NCBI GenBank assembly: GCA_025062095.1
Contig: JANXAZ010000023.1
Span: 1-53,877, forward strand
Source: Geminicoccaceae bacterium
GTDB lineage: Bacteria > Pseudomonadota > Alphaproteobacteria > Geminicoccales > Geminicoccaceae
Length of the DNA stretch: 53,877 nt
Reading direction: 5' to 3'
The notes beneath the pieces are model-generated. The model was not told the origin of the DNA, searched no databases, and was given only the letters and a program-made list of their open reading frames with translations. Positions 8,460 through 16,558 of this stretch are shown piece by piece (position 1 is the stretch's first letter; each line of letters begins with the position of its first letter). The translations under genes and the position numbers were made by a program.

Positions 8460-8474
8460 TGGCACCGCGGTTGC
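8460..8474 (+). promoter_or_regulatory. Sigma-54 (-24/-12) promoter of flgFGAH
   Basis: TGGCAC (8460-8465), five bases, then TTGC (8471-8474) fits the RpoN consensus TGGCAC-N5-TTGC exactly, with GG at -24 and GC at -12 correctly spaced. Transcription should start about 12 bases downstream, near 8486. The flgF ribosome site (GGAGGTGAGGG, about 8488-8498) and ATG 8503 follow directly, giving a very short leader. Sigma-54 control of rod, ring and hook genes is well known in several bacteria and requires an AAA+ activator such as FlbD or FleQ, which is not in this window. Confidence 0.8.
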
Positions 8475-8502
8475 GAGAACGGCCGGCGGAGGTGAGGGTC
8501 CG

Positions 8503-9225
8503 ATGGACACGACGTCGTACGTCGCCTTGAGCCGACAGGTGGCGCTCGAGCGGGCGATGACGGTCATCGCCAACAATCTCGCCAATCTCGGCACGACCGG
8601 GTTCAAGGCCGAGCGGATGCTCTTCGCGACCGTGCTCGAGCGGGCGGGCGAGCCGGGTCGGGTGGCCTTCGTCCAAGACGTCGCCACCGTGCGCGACGAC
8701 ACGCAGGGTGCGCTGCGCGTCACCGGCGGACCGCTCGATCTCGCCATTCAGGGCGAGGGTTTCTTCACCGTGCGCACCGCGGCCGGCGAGCGCTACACCC
8801 GCGCCGGACAGCTGCGCCGCGACGCCTCGGGGGCGCTCGTCACCGCCCTCGGACACGAGCTCCTCGACGAAGGCGGCCAGCCCGTCGTCCTGCCGCCCGA
8901 AGAGACGGCACCGCGCATCGCCGCCGACGGCACGATCAGCGGCACGAGCGGCGTGCTCGGGCGGATCCGCCTCGTGCGTTTCGCCGATCCCGCCTCCCTG
9001 AGGCTCGAGGGCGAGGGACTTTACGCGAGCGAGGCGCCCCCGATTCCCGGAGCGCCCGGGGCGATCGTCCAAGGCGCCCTCGAAGAATCGAACGTCAAAG
9101 GCGTGCTCGAGCTCGCCCGCATGATCGAGGTCACGCGCGCCTTCGAAGGAACCCAGAAGATGCTCGAGACCCACCACGAACTCGTCCGCAAGGCGATCGA
9201 GCGGATCGCCGACACGACGGCCTGA
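8503..9225 (+). CDS. flgF: Flagellar proximal rod protein FlgF
   Basis: 240 residues. The N-terminal rod motif ANNLANLGTTGFKAE and the C-terminal EESNVKGVLELARMIEVTRAFEG-type helix are hallmarks of rod/hook proteins, with LDLAIQGEGFFTV between. FlgF forms part of the proximal rod and is exported by the flagellar type III apparatus. ATG 8503 has a strong GGAGGTGAGGG site. First gene of the flgF-flgG-flgA-flgH unit under the sigma-54 promoter. Confidence 0.93.
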   Translation: MDTTSYVALSRQVALERAMTVIANNLANLGTTGFKAERMLFATVLERAGEPGRVAFVQDVATVRDDTQGALRVTGGPLDLAIQGEGFFTVRTAAGERYTRAGQLRRDASGALVTALGHELLDEGGQPVVLPPEETAPRIAADGTISGTSGVLGRIRLVRFADPASLRLEGEGLYASEAPPIPGAPGAIVQGALEESNVKGVLELARMIEVTRAFEGTQKMLETHHELVRKAIERIADTTA

Positions 9226-9268
9226 TCGGCCGCACGAGCGGAGCCGAACCGAGGAGGATGAGCCCGCG

Positions 9269-10054
9269 ATGCGATCGCTCGCCGTAGCCGCGACCGGCAT
9301 GCTGGCCCAACAGCTCGCCGTCGAAGTCATCTCCAACAACATCGCCAACATGACGACCACCGGCTTCAAGCGCGCGCGGCCGGAGTTCCAGGATCTCCTC
9401 TATCAGAGCGAGCGGCGCTCGGGTGCCGCGACCTCCGACGCCGGCACGCTCGTGCCCGCGGGCGTGCAGCTCGGCCTCGGGGTCAAGGCCGCGGCCGTGT
9501 ACCGCATCCACGACCAGGGCAGTCTCGTGAGCACCGAGAACCGCCTCGACCTCGCGATCCAGGGCGCGGGTTTCTTCGTGGTCGAAACCCCGGAGGGCGA
9601 GCCGGCCTACACCCGCTCGGGCAATTTCCAGCTCAGTCCGCAAGGGATCGTGGTCACGCCGGACGGCTATCCGGTGAGCCCCGGCATCACCATTCCGGCC
9701 GAAGCGATCGAGGTGGCGATCAGCCCCACGGGGATCGTCTCGGTCAAGCTCCCGGGGCAGACGAACATGGTCCAGGTGGGCCAGCTGCAGCTGGCCACCT
9801 TCGTCAACCCGGCCGGGCTCGAGGCGATCGGCTCCAACCTCTTCCTCGAGACCGAGGCCTCGGGTCCGGCGATCACCGGCACCCCCGGCGCGGAGGGTTT
9901 CGGGACCGTGCTCCAGGGCTTTCTCGAGAGCTCGAACGTCAACGCCGTCCACGAGATCACCCAGCTCATCACCGCCCAGCGGGCCTACGACATGAACTCC
10001 AAGGTCATCCAGGCCTCCGACGAGATGATGAGCACCGTCACCCGGTTGCGCTGA
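9269..10054 (+). CDS. flgG: Flagellar distal rod protein FlgG
   Basis: 261 residues, the usual FlgG length. It begins MRSLAVAATGMLAQQ, has the N-terminal SNNIANMTTTGFKRA motif, the central LDLAIQGAGFFVV core, and the C-terminal ESSNVNAVHEITQLITAQRAYDMNSKV helix that packs the rod. It assembles the distal rod through the P and L rings. ATG 9269 follows flgF by 43 bases, with GAGGATGAG upstream. Strong identification. Confidence 0.96.
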   Translation: MRSLAVAATGMLAQQLAVEVISNNIANMTTTGFKRARPEFQDLLYQSERRSGAATSDAGTLVPAGVQLGLGVKAAAVYRIHDQGSLVSTENRLDLAIQGAGFFVVETPEGEPAYTRSGNFQLSPQGIVVTPDGYPVSPGITIPAEAIEVAISPTGIVSVKLPGQTNMVQVGQLQLATFVNPAGLEAIGSNLFLETEASGPAITGTPGAEGFGTVLQGFLESSNVNAVHEITQLITAQRAYDMNSKVIQASDEMMSTVTRLR

Positions 10055-10062
10055 GGACCGCC

Positions 10063-10806
10063 GTGCGCCCTCGCCCGCTCGCCTTCCTCGCCGTCGTCCT
10101 GAGCGCGCTCGGCGCCGCCGCGTCTTCGGCGGCCGAGCTCGTGCTCGCCGCCCGCGAGCCCCTCGCGCGCGGTGCGCTCGTCGCCCTTCTCGAGGGGGCG
10201 CTGCCCCCGGCGGGAGAGGGTCGGCGCCTGGTCCCGGTGGTGACGTCCCCGGCGCTTCCGCTCGCCAATCCGGCCGACCGGCCGGTCACGGTCGCGCTCG
10301 ACGGCCTGATCGTCGACGAAGCGCGACGACGGTTCCGGGGCGAGCTCGTCGTCCGGATCGAGGGCCGGGTGACGGGGGCGGTCCCGATCGAGGGACGGCT
10401 GCAGGCCCTGGTCGCGGTGCCGGTGCCGAGCCGACCCGTGCGCGAGGGCGAGCTCCTCGAACCCGCCGCGCTCGCCACCGCTTGGGTCGCGGAAGACGCG
10501 GTCCGCCCCGAGGTCCTGCTCGATCCCGCTTCCGCAATCGGGCGCGAGGCGGCGCGGCCCCTGCCGGCCGGGCGACCGATCCGCGAGAGCGATCTCCGCG
10601 CCCCGCGCGCGGTGCGCAAAGGCGAGGTCGTCACCCTCGTCTACGCGCGGGGTCCGATCGAGATCGTCACCCTCGGCCGGGCGCTCGTCGACGCCGGGCG
10701 CGGCGAGCCCGTGCGCGCGGTCAATCTGGCGAGCGAACGGCCGGTGCGCGGCATCGCGGTCGACCGCAAGCTCGTGCGCGTCGGGCCCGTGGAGAACCTG
10801 CCGTGA
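10063..10806 (+). CDS. flgA: Flagellar P-ring assembly chaperone FlgA
   Basis: 247 residues from GTG 10063, eight bases after flgG. A Sec signal peptide (about 1-24, ending ASSAAE) directs it to the periplasm. The C-terminal half is an SAF/ChapFlgA domain (VPVPSRPVREGELLE, EAARPLPAGRPIRESDLRAPRAVRKGEVV). FlgA helps FlgI form the P ring. Its stop shares bases with the flgH start. The partner gene flgI is not in the window. Confidence 0.9.
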   Translation: MRPRPLAFLAVVLSALGAAASSAAELVLAAREPLARGALVALLEGALPPAGEGRRLVPVVTSPALPLANPADRPVTVALDGLIVDEARRRFRGELVVRIEGRVTGAVPIEGRLQALVAVPVPSRPVREGELLEPAALATAWVAEDAVRPEVLLDPASAIGREAARPLPAGRPIRESDLRAPRAVRKGEVVTLVYARGPIEIVTLGRALVDAGRGEPVRAVNLASERPVRGIAVDRKLVRVGPVENLP

Positions 10807-11576
10807 CCCGCTCGGGCGGACGGACGACGGTGCGGCCGGTCGCGGCCCTCCTCGTCTTGTCGGCCGCGCTCGCGAGCTCGGGCTGCACGATCGGCGAACG
10901 GCTCGCCGAAGTCGGCCGAGCCCCCAAGCTCGAGCGTCCGGGCGATCCCACCGAACGGCCGGGGTGGCGGCCGGTGCGCATGCCCATGCCCGAGCCCGAA
11001 CCGCAGATCGCCGCCGGGCCGAATTCGCTCTGGCGCTCGGGAGCGCGCGGCTTCTTCCGCGACCAGCGCGCGCGCCGGGTGGGCGACATCCTCACGATCA
11101 ACGTCACGATCAACGACAAGGCGGAGCTCTCGAACACGAGCCGACGCTCGCGCTCCAACCGCGACCGGTTCGGCCTTCCGAACTTCTTCGGCCTCGAGAA
11201 CAAGCTGCCCAAGGTCTTGCCCGCCCCGATCGATCCCGCGAGCCTGGTGGATGCCGACAGCTCGATGCTCAACCGCGGCCTGGGCGAGACCGAACGCGAG
11301 GAGACGATCCGGCTCGACGTCGCCGCCGTGGTCACCCAAGTGCTTCCCAACGGCAATCTCGTCGTCGAGGGCCGGCAAGAAGTGCGCGTGAACTTCGAGG
11401 TGCGCGAGGTGGTGATCGCCGGTGTCGTGCGCCCCGAAGACATCACCCCCAAGAACACGGTGTCGCACGACAGGATCGCCGAGCTCCGGGTTTCCTACGG
11501 CGGTCGCGGCCAGCTCACCGACGTCCAGCAGCCGCGCTACGGCGCCCAGGTCCTCGACATCCTCCTGCCCTACTGA
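10803..11576 (+). CDS. flgH: Flagellar L-ring lipoprotein FlgH
   Basis: 257 residues from GTG 10803, overlapping the flgA stop (GTGA). A lipoprotein signal ends at the lipobox ASSGC (about residue 25). The L-ring domain carries [25 protein letters not shown], a conserved [11 protein letters not shown] segment, and the C-terminal [26 protein letters not shown]. FlgH forms the outer-membrane bushing around the rod. Last gene of the sigma-54-driven unit. Confidence 0.94.
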   Translation: MTRSGGRTTVRPVAALLVLSAALASSGCTIGERLAEVGRAPKLERPGDPTERPGWRPVRMPMPEPEPQIAAGPNSLWRSGARGFFRDQRARRVGDILTINVTINDKAELSNTSRRSRSNRDRFGLPNFFGLENKLPKVLPAPIDPASLVDADSSMLNRGLGETEREETIRLDVAAVVTQVLPNGNLVVEGRQEVRVNFEVREVVIAGVVRPEDITPKNTVSHDRIAELRVSYGGRGQLTDVQQPRYGAQVLDILLPY

Positions 11577-11691
11577 GCCTCGGGGCGTCGCCGGCAACTT
11601 TCGCCTCGGCGCGGCCCGAGGGCGGTGCCGGCCGGTCCGACGCGCACGGGCGATCGGAACGCCGTCCGCGGCGGGGCTTTCGTCCCGCGCG

Positions 11692-12399
11692 TCACTCGCG
11701 CGCCGGCCGCCCGAGCCCGCTCAGACCGGGGATCCAGGAGACGAAACCGCGCAGACGACCGGCGAAACGGCCGATGTTGAGCGCGTCCTCGATCCGCCGG
11801 TCCAAAAAGGCCCAGGTCGCGCGGCAGCCCTCGCTCTCGTCCTCGAGCCAGAACAGCGTGGTCGAGAGCAGCACGGCGGCGAGCGTGGCCCGGCGGGTGT
11901 AATAATCGAGGCCGGAATCGGCCTCCGGCGGGAGGCCGACCGCCTGCCAGATGCGATCGAGCGTGGTCCAGAAGGCTTTGCCCGCCTCGAGCCAGTTCCC
12001 CGGCAGGCCGCGGGCGGCGAGCGCCCGCCGCACCGCCTCCCGGTGCGGGGCCAGGGCCTCGAGCCGGGCGCGTACGAGCCGCGCGATGCGCCGGCGTACC
12101 GGGAGGCGCTGGAGCTCCTCGGCCGGACAGGCCTCCAACATCTTGCGATCGGCCCAGTCGTCGAGCCAGGCGAGGAGACTGTCGCCGCCCTGCGGGAAGA
12201 GCCGGCGCGCCGTCGCCCGATCGATCCCGGCGTCGTCGGCTCCCGCCCGCAGCGCTCGATCGGACCAACCGTCGAAGGCGACGTGCGCGAGCGCCGCCTC
12301 CAAGATCCGATCGCGTTGTTCCCGGCGCGCGCGCAACGCTTCTCCGTCCATGGCTCCTCCGCGGGCCCGTCCCGGTTCCCGAGCGTCGATCTTCGCCAT
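11692..12399 (-). CDS. COQ9 family protein (ubiquinone biosynthesis accessory)
   Basis: 235 residues. The N-terminal helices ([25 protein letters not shown]) give a TetR-like fold, and the C-terminal half ([48 protein letters not shown]) matches COQ9. COQ9 is a lipid-binding partner of the COQ7 hydroxylase in mitochondria; the bacterial role in ubiquinone synthesis is inferred from the family. I chose ATG 12399 because GGAGG lies seven bases upstream; ATG 12351 has a site only three bases away. Monocistronic, converging on flgH and divergent from rpsU, an arrangement I recall from other alphaproteobacteria. Confidence 0.85.
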   Translation of the reverse strand: MAKIDAREPGRARGGAMDGEALRARREQRDRILEAALAHVAFDGWSDRALRAGADDAGIDRATARRLFPQGGDSLLAWLDDWADRKMLEACPAEELQRLPVRRRIARLVRARLEALAPHREAVRRALAARGLPGNWLEAGKAFWTTLDRIWQAVGLPPEADSGLDYYTRRATLAAVLLSTTLFWLEDESEGCRATWAFLDRRIEDALNIGRFAGRLRGFVSWIPGLSGLGRPARE

Positions 12400-12708
12400 T
12401 GCCCGGCCTCCGCGCCCGAGCGCAGAGACCGCGGCGCGTCCCGCCGTCGGGCACGTCCCTCGCGCCGCCGCCGGGCGAACGACGCGGCGGTCGGTGAGGT
12501 CCGGCCGCGGGCGCCCCCGAACGATCGCCCGAACGCGTCCTGCGGCCAAGAGCCACCGCGGCGCGCGACGCGGAACCGCGAACGCGGTCGCGGGCCGCGC
12601 TTGGCGGCAGGAACCGGCGATGATACATCAAGGGTGCGCGCTCCCCCCCTCGGGGAGGGCGGGTTGGTATTCGTCCCGTGCGTCGGGCCAACGAGAGGAG
12701 GAGTTGCC
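12400..12708. promoter_or_regulatory. Divergent coq9-like / rpsU spacer (309 bases)
   Basis: Holds the control regions of both flanking genes. For rpsU, TTGGCG at 12601-12606 followed 17 bases later by TACATC is a weak promoter candidate. A GC-rich inverted repeat near 12642-12659 (CCCCCC, GGGGAGGG) could form a leader hairpin. A very strong AGAGGAGGAG ribosome site at 12694-12703 serves rpsU. No gene was recognised. Confidence 0.35.
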
Positions 12709-12915
12709 CTGATCGAGGTACAGGTTCGCGACAACAACATCGATCAAGCCCTTCGGGCGCTGAAGAAAAAGATGCAGCGGGAGGGCCTTTATCGGCAGAT
12801 GCGGATGCGGCGCCACTACGAGAAGCCTTCCGAGCGCCGGGCGCGCGAGCGCGCCGAAGCCATTCGCCGCTATCGCAAGATGCTCAAGAAGAAGGCCGAG
12901 CGCGACGAGCTCTGA
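12709..12915 (+). CDS. rpsU: 30S ribosomal protein S21 (apparent CTG start)
   Basis: About 68 residues, with the S21 core [21 protein letters not shown] and the basic tail [16 protein letters not shown]21 sits on the small-subunit platform and aids initiation. The ribosome site AGAGGAGGAG (12694-12703) points to initiation at CTG 12709 (Leu-Ile-Glu-Val-Gln-Val) or ATC 12712. No ATG, GTG or TTG is in frame at a sensible distance; the nearest in-frame start is TTG 12664, which would add 15 residues foreign to S21. Non-AUG initiation, a sequencing error, or the TTG extension are the options. Identity is certain, start is not. Confidence 0.88.
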   Translation: MIEVQVRDNNIDQALRALKKKMQREGLYRQMRMRRHYEKPSERRARERAEAIRRYRKMLKKKAERDEL

Positions 12916-12935
12916 GTCGCGAGATCGCTTGCGAC
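12916..12935 (+). terminator. Possible rpsU terminator hairpin
   Basis: GTCGCGAG (12916-12923) pairs with CTTGCGAC (12928-12935) across a four-base loop, with one G-T wobble, directly after the rpsU stop. No T-run follows, so it would be an atypical terminator or an RNA-stabilising 3' hairpin. Confidence 0.35.
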
Positions 12936-12986
12936 GAGGCCGGTGCGCGACGCCCCGTGACCGCTCCCCGGCGCGCGGGTCGTGGC

Positions 12987-13001
12987 GCGACGTAACGTCG
13001 C
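12987..13001. promoter_or_regulatory. Palindrome upstream of the ABC importer operon
   Basis: GCGACGT and ACGTCGC form a perfect 7-bp inverted repeat around a single A, about 98 bases before the binding-protein start. Size and position suit a dimeric repressor operator, but no regulator gene lies nearby and a chance palindrome in GC-rich DNA cannot be excluded. Confidence 0.3.
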
Positions 13002-13098
13002 CGCCCCTGCGCGCGGAACGGTGATCGCGCGTTCTCGCAGTTGCGAAACCGCGCAGAAGCGCGAGAAAAAGGCGCGCTGGTCACGGTGGAGGGGATCG

Positions 13099-14259
13099 AT
13101 GCCGATCGTTCGCCGGAGCGTCCTCGCGCAGCTGGCCGCCGCGCCCGTGCTTCTCGCCGCCGGACGTCTGCGGGCCCAGGCCCGCGCGGTGAAGGTCGGG
13201 GCGGTCCTGCCGTTCTCGGGCGGGCTCGAATTGTTCGGTGAGCAGGCCCGACTCGGGCTCGAGCTCGCCGCGGCCGAGATCAACGCCAAGGGCGGGATCC
13301 TCGGCCGTCCGGTCGAGATCCTGTTCGAGGACGACAAGACCGACCCCAAGACCGCGGTCGAAAAGGCGAGCCGGCTCGTCACCCGGGACGAAGTCGTCGC
13401 CATTTTCGGCCCGATCACTTCGAGCAATCGCGACGCCATGGCTCCGACCATGGCCCGCGCGCGTACTCCTTTGCTGTACGCCACCAATTACGAAGGCGGG
13501 GCGTGTGGGCGTTATCTCTTCGTCTTCAACACCGTCCCCAACCAGGAGCTCGCCAAGCTTCTGCCCTATTTGTTCAAGAACAAGGGCCAGAGCTTCTACT
13601 TCTTCGGCGCCGATTACGTGTGGCCGCAGAAGATGTTCCAGCACGCCGAGAAAATCGTCGCCGCGCTCGGCGGCAAGGTGCTGGGCCGCGAGCTCACGCC
13701 CTTCGGGGTCAAAGAATTCGCACCGGTGATCCGGCGGATCGAGGCGAGCGGCGCGAAAGTGCTCTTGTTCGCGCTTCCCGGAGCGGACGGCATCACCTTC
13801 ATCCGCCAGGCCGAAGATTTGGGTCTGCTCAAAAAGCTCACGGTCGGCTTCCTCGGCTTCTCGGAAGCTTATCTCGGAGCCTTCGGGCCCGGTAAGGGCC
13901 AGGACATGTACGTCGCGGTGCCCTTCGTCGCCTCCTCCGAGGCCACCGGCCCCAGAGAGTTCGTGGCCCGCATCCGCGCGCGCGCCGGCCGCGACGCGGT
14001 CGTCTCCCATTACGTGATGACCCACTGGCTCGCCCTCACCGCCATGGCCCGCGCGCTCGAGAAGGTGGGCCGGATCGACCGCGAGGCGGTGGTCGAGGGC
14101 CTCGAAGGCCTCACCGTGGAAGCGCCCACCGGTCCGGTGACGATCGGCGCCAAGGACCACCACGTCACGCTCGCCATGTTCCTCGCCAGGACGCAGGGCG
14201 ATCAGCTCGTGACGGTAGAAGCGCTCGGCCCGATCGCCCCCGAGTCGGGTTGCGCGTGA
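13099..14259 (+). CDS. ABC importer substrate-binding protein (branched-chain amino acid/urea/amide type)
   Basis: 386 residues of the periplasmic-binding-protein type 1 family (Leu/Ile/Val-binding, UrtA, AmiC). The N-terminus MPIVRRSVLAQLAAAPVLLAAG has two arginines before a hydrophobic stretch and may be a Tat signal ending near LRAQA. The mature start VKVGAVLPFSGGLELFGEQ and AAAEINAKGGILGRPVEILFEDDKTDP are typical of the family. ATG 13099 has GGAGGGG upstream. First gene of a five-gene importer with two ATPases and two permeases. Substrate cannot be read from sequence. Confidence 0.85.
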   Translation: MPIVRRSVLAQLAAAPVLLAAGRLRAQARAVKVGAVLPFSGGLELFGEQARLGLELAAAEINAKGGILGRPVEILFEDDKTDPKTAVEKASRLVTRDEVVAIFGPITSSNRDAMAPTMARARTPLLYATNYEGGACGRYLFVFNTVPNQELAKLLPYLFKNKGQSFYFFGADYVWPQKMFQHAEKIVAALGGKVLGRELTPFGVKEFAPVIRRIEASGAKVLLFALPGADGITFIRQAEDLGLLKKLTVGFLGFSEAYLGAFGPGKGQDMYVAVPFVASSEATGPREFVARIRARAGRDAVVSHYVMTHWLALTAMARALEKVGRIDREAVVEGLEGLTVEAPTGPVTIGAKDHHVTLAMFLARTQGDQLVTVEALGPIAPESGCA

Positions 14260-14283
14260 GCGCGGGGACGAAAGCCGGGTTCC

Positions 14284-14997
14284 TTGGAGGCGCCGCTTCT
14301 CGACGTCCGCAACCTGGTCAAAGGCTTCGGCGGCGTTCTCGCCGTCGCCGGGGCTTCGCTCAGCCTGGATCGGGGCGAGGTGCTCGCGCTCATCGGCCCC
14401 AACGGCTGCGGCAAGACCACGCTCTTCAACCTCGTCACCGGGATCGAGCGGCCCGATGCCGGGGTCATCCGCTTCGCCGGCCGGGACATCACCGGTCTGC
14501 CGCCGCAGCGGATCGCTCGGCTCGGCATCGGCCGCACCTTCCAGGTCCCGGGAGTGTTCGCGAGCGCGAGCGTGCGCGAGAACCTCGCCGTCGCCGCCGC
14601 GGCGGCGCGGCGGCCGCTTTCCGAGGTCGCCCCGATGCTCGCCTGGGCGGGCCTCGAGCGTTGGGCCGAAGAGCCGGCGGGGGAGTTGCCGCACGGGCTG
14701 CAGCAGCGCCTCGAGCTCGCCATGGTCGTCCTCCAGCGGCCGCGCCTGCTCCTCCTCGACGAGCCCACCGCCGGATGGGAAGCGGGCGAGAGCCGAGCCG
14801 CGGCGATCGCGATCCGCAGACTCGCGCTGCAGACCGGTGCGGCCGTGCTCGTGGTCGAGCACGATCTCGCCTTCGTGCGCGCCCTGGGCGCGGAAGTGGC
14901 GGTGATGCTGCGGGGCCGGATCGTGGTCCGCGGGCCCTACGGCCGGGTCGCCGCCGATCCCGAGGTACGCGCCGCCTATCTCGGGAGCCGCGCCTGA
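14284..14997 (+). CDS. ABC importer ATPase, LivG/UrtD type
   Basis: 237 residues. Walker A is GPNGCGKTT (about residues 39-47), Walker B LLLLDEPTAG, switch histidine VVEHDL. The signature is LPHGLQQR instead of LSGGQ, resembling the LSHGQ of UrtD-type subunits. TTG 14284 is the chosen start (Met-Glu-Ala-Pro); no better in-frame start was found. It energises import together with the next ATPase. The TGATG junction at 14995-14999 couples the two. Confidence 0.87.
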   Translation: MEAPLLDVRNLVKGFGGVLAVAGASLSLDRGEVLALIGPNGCGKTTLFNLVTGIERPDAGVIRFAGRDITGLPPQRIARLGIGRTFQVPGVFASASVRENLAVAAAAARRPLSEVAPMLAWAGLERWAEEPAGELPHGLQQRLELAMVVLQRPRLLLLDEPTAGWEAGESRAAAIAIRRLALQTGAAVLVVEHDLAFVRALGAEVAVMLRGRIVVRGPYGRVAADPEVRAAYLGSRA

Positions 14998-15695
14998 TGC
15001 TCGCCCTCACCGGCTTCGCGGCCGGCTGGCACCGCGGCGTGCCGGCGGTTCAAGACGTCGATCTCGAGCTCGCCGAGGGTCGCGTGCTCGCCGTCCTCGG
15101 CCGCAACGGCGCCGGGAAGACCACCCTCGTCAAGGGGGTGCTCGGGCTCGCGCCCTGGCGCAGCGGGATCGTCCGCCTGGACGGGCGCCGCATCGACGGC
15201 TGGCGGCCGGAACGGATCGCGCGCGCCGGCATCGGCTTCGTGCCCCAAGGCCGCGGCGTCTTCCCGGGGCTCACGGTGGAGGAGAACCTGCGCCTGGGCG
15301 CGCTCGGCAGCGGTCGCCGCCGGCCCGAGCCCGCCCTCCTCGCCCGCTTCCCGCACCTGTTCGAGCGGCGCGATCGCCCGGCCGAAGCCCTCTCGGGAGG
15401 CGAGCAGCGGCAGCTGTCGATCCTGCGCGCGCTCGCCGGACGCCCGCGCTTTCTTCTCCTCGACGAGCCGAGCGAGGGCGTCCAGCCGACGATCGTCGAG
15501 GCCGTCGCCGCCTTGCTGCTCGAGCTCGTCGAGGTCGATCGGCTCGGGATCCTCTTGGTCGAGCAGGACCTCGATCTCGTCCTGCGCGTCGCGCACGAGT
15601 GCCTCGTGCTCGAGGACGGCCGACCGGTCGACTGGTTTTCGGCCGCCGAGCTCGCCGCCCGGCCCCAACGGGTCGAACACTACCTCGGGCTCTAG
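14997..15695 (+). CDS. ABC importer ATPase, LivF/UrtE type
   Basis: 232 residues. Walker A GRNGAGKTT, signature LSGGEQRQL, Walker B FLLLDEPSEGVQP, switch LLVEQDL. The PSEGVQP sequence after Walker B is typical of LivF/UrtE. ATG 14997 overlaps the previous stop by one base. It pairs with the upstream LivG-like subunit at the membrane. Confidence 0.9.
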   Translation: MLALTGFAAGWHRGVPAVQDVDLELAEGRVLAVLGRNGAGKTTLVKGVLGLAPWRSGIVRLDGRRIDGWRPERIARAGIGFVPQGRGVFPGLTVEENLRLGALGSGRRRPEPALLARFPHLFERRDRPAEALSGGEQRQLSILRALAGRPRFLLLDEPSEGVQPTIVEAVAALLLELVEVDRLGILLVEQDLDLVLRVAHECLVLEDGRPVDWFSAAELAARPQRVEHYLGL

Positions 15696-15700
15696 TGTCG

Positions 15701-16558
15701 ATGCTCGCCGATCTCGCCCTGGTCTTGCTCGATACCGCGAACCGGGTGCTCACCTTGCTGCTCGTCGCCCTCGGTCTCGCCGTCACCTTCGGGCTCATGG
15801 GTATCGTCAATCTCGCCCACGGCGAGTTCTTCTTGCTCGGCGCTTACGCCCATGTCGCCCTCGAGCGGCTCGGGCTCGGCTTCTGGTGGGGCTTGCTGCT
15901 CGCGCCCGTGTTCGTCGGTGCCGCCGGCTGGATCCTCGAAGTGGTCGTGATCCGGCGCATCCAGGACCGCCCCCTCGACAGTCTGGTGGCGACCTGGGGT
16001 GTGGGGCTGGCGATCAAGCAGGCCGTCGTGCTGCTGTTCGGACCCGCTTCCCATACCGTCGCCCCCCCGTTCGCGACCACCGTGGCCATCGCCGGCACGA
16101 GCTATCCCGTCTATCGGCTGTTCGTGATGGCGCTCGCCCTCGCCGCGACCGGTCTCACGATCCTGTTGCTCCTGCGCACGCCCTTCGGGCTCATGGTCCG
16201 CGGAACGGTCGCCGACCGCGGTCTCGCCGCGGCCACCGGCCTGCCCGTGCGGCGGCTCGACGCTCTCGCCTTCGCCTATGGATCGGCCCTCGCCGGGCTC
16301 GCCGGTGCCGCCACCGCGCCCCTCATGAGCGTCGATCCGCAGATGGGCGTGGGCTTCCTGCTTCCGGCGTTCTTGTCCGTCCTCGTCGCTCCTGCGAGCG
16401 GCGCGTTCGGCACGGTGGTCGGGGCCGCGGTCGTCGGCGGCTCGGAATCGCTCGCGGCCACCGTCGTCTCGCCGGTCGTCGCCCAGCTCCTCGTTCTCGC
16501 CGGGGCGGTGCTGCTCCTGCGCCTCGCCGCCGGCCGGCGCTACGGGCGCGAGCGATGA
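15701..16558 (+). CDS. ABC importer permease, LivH/UrtB type
   Basis: About 285 residues with eight or so membrane segments. FGLMGIVNLAHGEFFLLGAY near residue 30 is the LivH/UrtB signature, and GSALAGLAGAATAPLM is the coupling region. ATG 15701 was chosen; GTG 15695, overlapping the preceding TAG, is an equally possible coupled start adding two residues. Its stop overlaps the next start as ATGA. Confidence 0.88.
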   Translation: MLADLALVLLDTANRVLTLLLVALGLAVTFGLMGIVNLAHGEFFLLGAYAHVALERLGLGFWWGLLLAPVFVGAAGWILEVVVIRRIQDRPLDSLVATWGVGLAIKQAVVLLFGPASHTVAPPFATTVAIAGTSYPVYRLFVMALALAATGLTILLLLRTPFGLMVRGTVADRGLAAATGLPVRRLDALAFAYGSALAGLAGAATAPLMSVDPQMGVGFLLPAFLSVLVAPASGAFGTVVGAAVVGGSESLAATVVSPVVAQLLVLAGAVLLLRLAAGRRYGRER

